Shown here one piece after another: positions 10,309 through 17,501 of a stretch of 19,532 nucleotides of DNA. The DNA is taken from positions 1 to 19,532 of the forward strand of contig MSJI02000512.1 in the NCBI GenBank assembly GCA_001931905.2. The letters are read 5' to 3'. The stretch's first letter is position 1; each line of letters starts with the position of its first letter. The translations under genes and the position numbers were made by a program. This DNA is from Cladosporium sp. IMV 00045 (Eukaryota; Ascomycota; Dothideomycetes; Cladosporiales; Cladosporiaceae). The notes beneath the pieces are model-generated. The model made no database searches. It saw nothing but the letters and a program-made list of their open reading frames with translations, and was not told the origin of the DNA.

Positions 10309-12156
10309 TCACTTTATCCCAAAATTAAACCAACTCATGCGCTTCCGACGCTCAGCGTAGACTTCATGACACCTACCGACCAGCGGCAAGAGCAGCGAAG
10401 CCTCCCTCTTGGGCATGTAGTCCGCCGCGCCGAAGCCGAAGGGGTTCGCGTGCTTGGCCGGCTCGCGCTTGAGATCGTGCTCGCGCATCGCGGATTTCAG
10501 GTCGTCTCTCAGGCTCCTGAAGGTCGTTTGAATGTGCTTGATGGCGTGGCAGCCGCGGCCCAGGTCGTTCCACGGATTGGCCGGGTCTTGCAGGCACATC
10601 AGATAGGGTTGGCGGGGTTTTATCACCCCGATGCGATGTTGGCCCGCCCTGGCTAAGTCGCCCTTGGAGAGGGCCTGGTCGACGTGGCCATTGTTCACGA
10701 AGTTTGGAAGGTCTTTGACCTGATCAAAAGACGACTTTTTGAAGCTCCTCGCTTGATCCTTGGTCCGTCCGACCTCGATGCCGAACTTCGCTGTGTTGAA
10801 GGTCGCCCAGAAGTCGAGGAAGTGCAAGAGCTGGGCGGACAAGGGTTGTGTTGGGGTCTGGTGTTTGTTTCGATGTCGGAGAGACGCGGCGAGCATCATG
10901 AAAGCCCCGTAGGAAGAGATGCCGCCGCCGAAAGGGTTGAGGAGGCCCCTCATGTTCAGCATCGTTCGGACGACGGGAAACAGCTGAGCTAGATTTGGGT
11001 ATTTGTTGATGTGCTCCTTCACACAAGCATCCTGGCCGCCGGGCTTGTTCTTTTCCAGAACTTGGACAGCGATGCCACTTTTTGTGTGCACCGCGGTCAC
11101 GATCGGGACCGGAGCGCCGCGGTACACAACACGGGAGAATTTCTGGCTTCCTCTCCACTTCAAGTCCTTATAAAAGTCTTCCAACCTGTTCGGCACTCCA
11201 GGGTGAGTATTGTTCTTCTGTTTGGAGTACTCGGGGTCATAAAAGTGTATGGAGTCGTTCGGAGCCCGAGGCTCAACGTCCGCGGTCTGTTGTTGAGAGT
11301 CGGAGTCACGCGAGAATCCTACACCTATGTCGACGTCCGAAGATGGCATGGCGAGCCCGGTCGTGGTTGAGCCGTACGACTGGATGTAAAATTCATGCGA
11401 CTTGTACACATTCTTGCGCATGAGATCTCTCATCAAGCTGAAAACTTTCTGCCGCGCAAGGCTCTCTTGTTTTTTCGATGCCATATGTTCAGCGAACTTT
11501 TCGATCTCAAGATCGAGGAGTTCGGATGCGGACAATTCCTCGCGCTTCTGTGGACTTTGTTCCCAAGGTACGGGAATCGGAGGGTCCGCACCGCTGCCTT
11601 CGAGAGGTATGTTGAACCCAGTATAATCCAGACTGGGTGGTTGTGCATCGGGAAGGCCAGACCTTGACCAAACGTCTCGTCGTTCGAAAGGCGCGTCCCT
11701 GTTATCTCGAATGTACGCGCTAAGGTGCAGCATATGCGCTTTCCAGTCGCCTACCGGATCTAGGTTATGAGCTGTGCCGCCGCGGGTCTTTTCAACCATG
11801 CCTATAAACTCCCCATCTTTTCCAAACTCAGAGCCATCTAAGACGCCTTGGTACATGCCCGCTCGTCTTTTCTTAAGATCTTCTATTCTCTGAAGATCTT
11901 CCTGCAGAAGATCTTCTGCGGAAGCAAAGGGAGGCTTCAATATTTTGAGGTCTATTCCGGCTGTTCTCGCCTTGCTGTACGGACGTTGCGTAGTAGTAAC
12001 GGCATTATGTGGTCTCTGGGTGTGGCGTCGCCGCGATACTCGAGTAGTGTAGTGACTGGCAATGGGAGTGCGCTGGTCCAGCAGGCTGTGAAAGGTAGAT
12101 CGTAAAGCTAATTTCGCATCGTATGCGCTGCCTGCAGAGCAGCGTGACAGATTCAT
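10309..12156 (-). CDS. TRF4/PAPD-type nucleotidyltransferase (non-canonical poly(A) polymerase-like), probably mitochondrial, 615 aa
   Basis: This is one uninterrupted frame; the ATG at 12156 is the first in frame after an upstream stop. The pol-beta nucleotidyltransferase signature is clear: YGSTTTGLAMPSSDVDIGV has Gly262-Ser263 and the metal-binding pair Asp274 and Asp276. A PAP-associated-like domain follows, with SYGAFMMLAASL near 415-425 and LQDPANPWNDLGRG near 530-543. The first 65 residues are Arg/Ser/Thr-rich with almost no acidic residues and contain RPYSKA at 58-63, which fits an R-x-Y/S mitochondrial processing site. The family adds untemplated A or U to RNA 3' ends; in mitochondria such enzymes tail or mature mRNA and tRNA. 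Oddly, the strand that normally carries the third catalytic Asp reads SGIAVQVLEKN, with Gln365 at the expected place. The family is sure; exact activity and location are inferred. It diverges from the SR gene across 324 bp. Confidence 0.9.
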   Translation of the reverse strand: MNLSRCSAGSAYDAKLALRSTFHSLLDQRTPIASHYTTRVSRRRHTQRPHNAVTTTQRPYSKARTAGIDLKILKPPFASAEDLLQEDLQRIEDLKKRRAGMYQGVLDGSEFGKDGEFIGMVEKTRGGTAHNLDPVGDWKAHMLHLSAYIRDNRDAPFERRDVWSRSGLPDAQPPSLDYTGFNIPLEGSGADPPIPVPWEQSPQKREELSASELLDLEIEKFAEHMASKKQESLARQKVFSLMRDLMRKNVYKSHEFYIQSYGSTTTGLAMPSSDVDIGVGFSRDSDSQQQTADVEPRAPNDSIHFYDPEYSKQKNNTHPGVPNRLEDFYKDLKWRGSQKFSRVVYRGAPVPIVTAVHTKSGIAVQVLEKNKPGGQDACVKEHINKYPNLAQLFPVVRTMLNMRGLLNPFGGGISSYGAFMMLAASLRHRNKHQTPTQPLSAQLLHFLDFWATFNTAKFGIEVGRTKDQARSFKKSSFDQVKDLPNFVNNGHVDQALSKGDLARAGQHRIGVIKPRQPYLMCLQDPANPWNDLGRGCHAIKHIQTTFRSLRDDLKSAMREHDLKREPAKHANPFGFGAADYMPKREASLLLPLVGRCHEVYAERRKRMSWFNFGIK

Positions 12157-12480
12157 GGGGCGTGGGCAGCCGTCAGGTAGGTTCTCGTCAAGGTCTTCCG
12201 AGGACTACAAGTAGAAGACGCCGGGCCGTAGCTCAAGAATGCATCTTGTTACTCGGTCATCACCACAGCGTCGATGTTGCGCGGTTAAAGCAAAATCACA
12301 TGACGAGATGAGCACATGACTCGCGCGCTGCTCGGCTCCTTCCGTTTGCAACGAAAGCAGCGGCCCTACAATCCACACCTTAACTGCCTGCGCCTTTCCA
12401 TTCAACTTCATCCACTACACCCATCATTCACTCAACCCTCCTCCACTCTCCTCTCCTCTACGACAACACACATACACAAC
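12157..12480. promoter_or_regulatory. Divergent promoter between nucleotidyltransferase and SR-factor genes
   Basis: This 324-bp spacer serves two divergent genes. Two direct copies of CACATGAC, an E-box-like core, lie at 12297-12304 and 12313-12320 with identical starts 16 bp apart. The last 100 bases before the SR start are C/T/A-rich and almost free of G (from about 12380), as is typical of a fungal leader, and end in a good start context (ACAACATGTC). No TATA box is evident. Confidence 0.55.
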
Positions 12481-13601
12481 ATGTCTCGCGGCGGCGGCAC
12501 CACCCTCTATGTGACTGGTTTCGGCCAGGGCACTCGCGCGCGCGACCTCGCCTACGAATTCGAACGGTACGTCACCACTCGCGCGACAGCAATCGTCGAC
12601 ATCGCGAATCTCCAATACACCATTCGATTCTCCTACGAGTTTGAGTAAAGAGGCTTTGCGCCCTTAAGAAAATGTTATACACTGCATAAGTTAGCGAGCA
12701 AACACTCGTCAGCTTCGCTGCTTTCGTCGCAACCTCACACCTTCTCCATTCGGCCGCATCGTCAATTTGTCGCAGAACATTACCAAGAGAATACATGTAT
12801 TGACAAGTTTCTGAAGGTACGGACGTCTTGTCCGCTGCGATATTCCTGCTCCTCGAACCGCGTCCAGCAGACTGTAAGTCAACCAACTTTCGATCACTCG
12901 CCGAGCTGGTTGCTGACATAAGACAGATTCGCTTTCGTCGAGTACGAGAGCCGTCGCGACGCTGACGATGCTTACCACGAGATGCACAACAAGCGCATCG
13001 GTCGCGATGACCTCCTGAAGATCGAGGTATGACGAATCAAGCGACTTCACAAGAATCCATGAAACTGACTAGCACACCACAGTGGGCACGCACTCCTCCC
13101 TCTGCCAGCTGGCGCTTCGATGCCGGCGCCTCTCGCCCGTCGCGTGACGGTGGACGTCGCTCTCCTCGTGGCGGCCGCGGCCGCTCTGTGACTCCGCCTC
13201 GTCGCTCTACTCGTGACCTTTCTCCCCGCGGTGACCGCGGTGACCGCGGCGACCGCTATGACGACCGCCGTGGCGATCGTCGTGACCGCGATCGCTCTCG
13301 CAGCCCGGATGATCGCGACCGTGACATAAAGGACGTTCGCGACAGGGAGGACCCTCGTGACCGCGATGACGATCGCGAGCACGAGAGGGAGCGCGACACT
13401 GAGCGTGACGCAGACCGCGATGCTGAGCGCGAGGAGCGCGATGCCGAGCCAAATGGCACCAACGGCGATGACAACAAAGGTACGTACCCACGTTCACCCT
13501 TAGGACAAGCATTCCTGTAGCTTACGGAGTTTTCGTCCTCACCCGCAGAGCGCGATGAGCCGCCACCTCCCCAGCACGATGACCTGGACACCGCCGAGTA
13601 G
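12481..13601 (+). CDS. SR-family splicing factor: one RRM plus Arg-Asp/Arg-Glu-rich tail (5 exons, 230 aa)
   Basis: Exons are 12481-12566, 12817-12873, 12927-13026, 13083-13479 and 13549-13601; all junctions are GT-AG and phases agree. The single RRM (about residues 7-82) has RNP2 LYVTGF at 9-14 and RNP1 RLFAFVEY at 47-54, followed by the conserved IEWARTPPSASWRFD. The tail (about 95-215) is made of RS, SPR/TPP and mainly RD, RE and DRD units (e.g. RDREDPRDRDDDREHERER) and ends in an acidic/proline stretch. Such proteins bind exonic RNA in the nucleus and recruit the spliceosome; in this type the tail is thought to contact other factors. Introns 2-4 are 53, 56 and 69 bp, but intron 1 is 250 bp and cuts the RRM between helix 1 and strand 2. 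Retaining intron 4 gives a short alternative end, stopping at 13520. It resembles fungal single-RRM SR proteins; the orthologue name is uncertain. Confidence 0.93.
12567..12816 (+). other. Long first intron of the SR gene, with a second in-frame donor
   Basis: The primary donor GTACGT is at 12567 and the acceptor is CTGAAG, ending at 12816. A second donor-like GTAAAG begins at 12645. Using it would add 78 nt (26 codons), keep the frame and join cleanly to exon 2. Full retention meets TAA at 12646-12648. The Tyr-Glu-Phe-Glu coding sequence before the primary donor is repeated in frame before the second one. The canonical RRM sequence supports the first donor as the main one; use of the second is inferred. 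Confidence 0.6.
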
Positions 13602-15023
13602 AATTCGCTGTTTGGGTCATGATGCGAAGGCACGACGGTAGCAGAAACGGCAGAAAGCGGAAAAAGACCCAGGAAGCGACTGGTCTGCGTGAGTATCTGC
13701 AGGAAAGGAACTTGACAGATTGATTTTGGCGTTATTAATGGGACGATGGGTGCCTCTTTAACACAAAAAGTTAGCAGAAACGATAGTCCACGAGGCGACC
13801 CGTCCGATTTACCACCTACCTACCTCCTCCTCACTGCGTCCCTTACCCGCGTCCTCCCCTCGCACCGGCGGCATCCAGACCTTCGGTTCCTGTTCCCTCG
13901 CCGTTCATCCACGATCCGATCGATCGAATTTCCCTCCCTTCCAGATTCCACCACCAACAAGTTCCTTTCCGTTCCCCCCAGCACAAGCCGATCACGAGAT
14001 CGCCATCGTCGTCGTCCTCCTCCTCGTCGTCCTTCCGTCCTCCCCGTCGCTGTCCTCGATCCTAGAACAATTGCACGCTGCCACACCGCGCAGCTTGCAA
14101 ACCATGCAGAGCTCTAACCCCATGCATCGCTTCACAGCAAAGCCAACAGCAGACTCCACATGTCGTCACACGTTTTCAACAAACGAGTATTTGCGTCACT
14201 TCTACAGTTGTCTCGATATAGCTCCACCTCAGCCCTACATTCATGGTTCAGGAGATCATCCTGCATCATTGGACCCGCTGCGGCCAACATTTACCAAACG
14301 CTCGCTCGAGTCAAGCGTTCAGTGCCAGCACGCGCCGGTCTGTAGTAACCCGGCCACCAGCTCGAGTAGCCTTGCCGGCTTGAAATTTATACAGCTCTTT
14401 GGCCAATGTAGGTCGTGAAATAGCAGAAGAATCGTTTCCAGTCCACCTGCCACTTCACATCAATCCATCTATGGTTCGGTAAAGAGTGCAGTCGATCAAT
14501 AGATAGCAAGTCGGAAGCGCGGAATTGCAAAGTCTGGCTCGCCCGTTTGGCCAGGCGCAAGTGCAACCTTCCAGATGAAGTATAGAACCTGACCGTGCGC
14601 ACACGCGGCGAATTAACTCGCGTGCGGCACTTGTGGGGAGTCGATGAAACTCGCCATTCTTCTTGTCGCCCAGGGAAAAAGCCATTTCTAGCACACCCTC
14701 CGCGATCGATGCCCTGTCTTCACGGCTGAGACATGACGCATCTGAAGAGAAGGGCTTTGCGGTTCAGGCTGAAGAGTGTAATTTGTCTGCAAACCGTTGA
14801 TTGTATTTCTACGGAAGACCCTCCACCACACATCATGGTCTCCTAGTCAAGTCCAGCGAGTCAAGCCGACCAAGCCATCTCGATCCACCAAAGTCTCGAT
14901 CCGGCTCGCGGCCTCGCGGTTAATTAGTCCGTCACCACCGCTAGACACGCGGCGCAGATGGTTCGCTCCAGGGAACATCGCTCCAGGCGAACCCTATGAG
15001 CCCATCGATCCCGTCCTCCACAT
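13602..15023. other. Intergenic region with a pyrimidine-rich, ATG-free block; no firm gene
   Basis: The first 150 bases are probably the SR-gene 3' UTR. From 13749 to 14103 the plus strand is C/T-rich, with runs such as CGTCGTCGTCCTCCTCCTCG near 14005, and has no ATG, like a fungal core promoter plus leader. It ends at an ATG (14104, A at -3) opening a 104-codon frame to 14418. A shorter 61-codon frame (14160-14345) begins MSSHVFNKRVFASLLQLSRY and is basic and Ser-rich, like a mitochondrial presequence. I recognise neither as a protein. The rest (14420-15023) shows short frames without protein-like character. This could be a small gene, a non-coding transcript, or an upstream first exon for the gene at 15656. 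Confidence 0.4.
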
Positions 15024-15655
15024 GGCGGGAGAGTGGACTCTCTCCCCCTCGTGCCCTCCCAACGCTCGCGTCTTTGCTTTGAGAGAGCAAACCGATTCCG
15101 GGTTGGTGGCTTGTTGTTTCTTTGCTTCTCCTCTCTTGACATTTGCACTATTAACACACCACCGTTGCCCTGCCTTGTCCTGCCCTGTGCTGCTCTGGAA
15201 GTGCTCTACTCTGGCCCTACTTTCCGCTCTTCTGTCGCTTTTGTTTGTTCACTCGCTCACTCGCTCGCTCGCTTGATCGCTTTGCTCGCCTGTGCTTCTT
15301 GCTGCTTTTACCCGTCTTCGCGCGCATTTCATACATCCCACTCGCTCGCTCGCTTGCTTGCTTGCCCAACCGACCCGATTTTCCCTCTTTCTCAAGTAGC
15401 CGAGAGCCATTGAGTAGTGAAAGCATTGCATTCCGAGTCCGAATACACAAGACTCCTCCTTCAAACACTCCCGTCAATTCAAGGACCTCAGCACGCAAAG
15501 AAGCCTCGAAAGACCACGAAGAAACACCACAAAACCGAATCCACACAACATCCACGAACCTCTCCATTACAACCCCGCGACCAGTCCTCACGCGCACCTG
15601 CACGAAGCCAACCACCTCGAACTCAACTCTCCACAATTCTAAAACCACAATCACA
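15024..15655 (+). promoter_or_regulatory. Probable long ATG-free 5' leader/promoter of the small-protein gene
   Basis: No ATG occurs on the plus strand over these 632 bases, although CAT occurs nine times. The left part is C/T-rich with CTCG/CTTG tetranucleotide runs. The right part (15440-15655) is C/A-rich and poor in G, as in fungal leaders just before a start. The transcription start, and any leader intron, cannot be placed from sequence alone. Confidence 0.5.
15251..15365 (+). repeat. Two CTCG/CTTG tetranucleotide runs
   Basis: Imperfect tandem tetranucleotides of the CTCG/CTTG type occupy 15251-15274 and 15341-15365, separated by 66 bp of pyrimidine-rich sequence. They lie in the presumed leader of the small-protein gene, so copy-number changes would alter leader length rather than a protein. 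Confidence 0.7.
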
Positions 15656-15931
15656 ATGGGCCTCATCGACTCCCTCAAAGCCAAGCTGGAAATCTACCGC
15701 CTGGAGCAGCGCTACACGCGGCGCGAGAAGCGCACCACCTTCATCAGCGGCGCGCAGTACGTCGACGGCGAGTACATCTACGGCAACGAGTCGACCGTCA
15801 CCTCGCCCACGTCCAGCACCAACAGCAAAGCGAGCAGCGGTAGCAGTTTTGCGAAACGCATGCCGGGCGTCAAAGTCGCGGAGGTGTTCAGCTCGGCGGG
15901 GAGGGGGGATAGGAGGAGTAAGGTCTGGTGA
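15656..15931 (+). CDS. Small conserved-looking fungal protein of unknown function, 91 aa, myristoylation-like start
   Basis: The ATG at 15656 is the first in its frame and the first ATG after 632 bases; its context CACAATGG is good. Residues 1-26 form a basic amphipathic helix candidate (MGLIDSLKAKLEIYRLEQRY), with Ile4, Leu7, Leu11 and Tyr14 on one face. A compact motif follows, GAQYVDGEYIYGNES (32-46), then a Ser/Thr-rich disordered middle (47-65) and a basic C-terminus ending KVW. Gly2 with Ser6 fits the MGxxxS N-myristoylation pattern, and the basic helix would support membrane binding; both are inferences. The sequence looks like an uncharacterised family I associate with Pezizomycotina, but no function is known to me. 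The open frame continues upstream to 15245 without an ATG and is taken as leader. Confidence 0.72.
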   Translation: MGLIDSLKAKLEIYRLEQRYTRREKRTTFISGAQYVDGEYIYGNESTVTSPTSSTNSKASSGSSFAKRMPGVKVAEVFSSAGRGDRRSKVW

Positions 15932-17501
15932 TCGATTGATTGTCGAGTGGACGGGGAGAGAGGCTGCGCGAGCTGCTGCTGCTGCTGCAAGCTTCCGTTC
16001 TGTCTCAGCTGAGTGAGAGGCATGGCATCTGGAGATGTCCCACGGGCAGACCTGGATCACGAAGTCTCGAGCGTGAGCACAAATGCCTCTCTCTCTCGCG
16101 CTTCCACCAGTCGATCTACCCGCTCTTCACAAAGCGACAACCAAGCACCAAACAAACACGCACACATCAAAAGATTTCCAGGGTTTACGACGGCACCCCT
16201 TTTTCAACGAACTACGCTACACGATAGAAAGAGAAAACAACACATCTTCCGGCCTGGCCCCGATTCTGTGAATTCTTGTCTGCACTGGCTGGCCCGGTTG
16301 GATGTCGGACAAGAATGTGGTTTTGACGGAAAAGAGACGGCCCCAGGGCAAAAAAGATGGGCAAAGGGCAAGGAAAGGAGGGGGTTTTGGGTTTCTTTTT
16401 TTCGTTTCCTTTTCAATCTCTTCCTTCTCGAAGATATGGTTTCTAGGTTTCCTTATACTCTTTCTTGTCGATATCTTTGCATTATGAACCTTTTTCATTT
16501 ATTCATTCATTCGTTCACTCCTGGTTTTTGATCTTAGTCTTGTTTCTACATCTCATGACGACGAAGATGGATAGCTGGGGAGAGGTCGAATATTTCCGAA
16601 ACGTGCAGATGTACATACGATTCCAAACACCTCCTTACTTCACCTTTCCCTTCACCTTATCGATGTGTCTACGGTGCTCGCCTGTTCTTCTTGGAAAACC
16701 ACAACAGTCACAACACGAACAGAGCCCAACGAGAACGCCTTGCTTCCTTCTCGAAATCAGGGTGACAGCTATGGCTTATTATCCTACGTCCCAGAGTCGG
16801 CCACGGATTGGACGAAGATACGTGTTGTCGACGATTTGTACGTGGACCAAAAGGGCATGCAGAGTTGGAGAAAGATTCCCTCCTTAAATCGTACTTCCCA
16901 TCTCATCAGTTCAATACCCCGATCTAGCTAGGTACCTCGCCAAAGCGGCAGCCACGGTCTAGGAGAAGGAAAAAATCGGAGTTCCAGCTCCTGCTATCTA
17001 CAGAAAGAAGAAGCAAAACCAAAAGGTCCTAGTTCCAAATAATAAGTAAAAGTATTCAAGAGTGGAAAATATAGAAAAGAAGCAAGACAGGTAACGTAAC
17101 AGTGGACTTCAATACCCATCTCTAGTGGTGTCTACACTTCTGTCCACGCTGCTGCTGCACACGCGCGCGCAAGTTCTGAACAAACAAACTACCTACAAAA
17201 AAAGAAACCAAAGAAAGAACACCGAAGGCTTGTGCTCCCAGTCGTGAAAATGCATGCATGCAGTTCCTCCCATTTCCGTTCCGTTCTCATGTGAATTTTC
17301 CTCCCCTTCTCTCGATGCAGCCTCTGCGTGATGGATGAACAAGGTAAAACAAATCAAAAAAAATAGTCTAAAACAGAACCGGCCAACAACATCGACAGAA
17401 CCACCCATCTAATCCCCATCCTCGAACTCCATTCAATGAAGCAAAGCCCTCAAAGCCAAACCTTGCCGCTCAGACAATCGCGTGTGAAAAGCTGACTCCG
17501 C
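15932..17501. other. Long spacer between the convergent small-protein and TPS2 genes; no gene seen
   Basis: These 1570 bases lie between two convergent stops. They hold a T/C-rich tract at about 16380-16520, an imperfect ATTC tetranucleotide run at 16496-16519, an A-rich plus-strand stretch at 16960-17090, a short CG dinucleotide run near 17161-17170, and alternating GCATGCATGC near 17250. The open frames are short, overlap in several frames and are compositionally biased. Long 3' UTRs or a non-coding transcript are possible; I see no structured RNA gene. Confidence 0.6.
16496..16519 (+). repeat. Imperfect ATTC tetranucleotide run
   Basis: About five units of ATTC-type sequence with one G substitution sit inside a T/C-rich tract in the spacer. 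It is a simple sequence repeat with no visible link to a gene. Confidence 0.6.

Noticed and set aside
13029..13520. A 163-codon frame covering the RD/RE tail as a separate gene
   Set aside because: Its ATG lies inside intron 3 of the SR gene; the tail is exon 4 of that gene and the end is intron 4 read-through.
14455..14694. A 79-codon minus-strand frame
   Set aside because: There are no family features, no clear promoter-like leader and no codon preference like the neighbouring genes.
15245..15931. A longer 228-codon frame that would extend the small protein upstream with Leu-Ala-Arg-Ser repeats
   Set aside because: It has no ATG before 15656; the repeats come from CTCG/CTTG tetranucleotides and the sequence looks like leader.
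16465..16931. Overlapping frames of 88-140 codons in the spacer
   Set aside because: Several frames are open at once, none has a recognisable domain, and part is a T/C-rich low-complexity tract.
17193..17408. A 71-codon minus-strand frame with a signal-peptide-like start and AEA-type cleavage site
   Set aside because: It begins 94 nt after the TPS2 stop on the same strand, so lies in its 3' UTR; composition is not convincing and I recognise no homologue.
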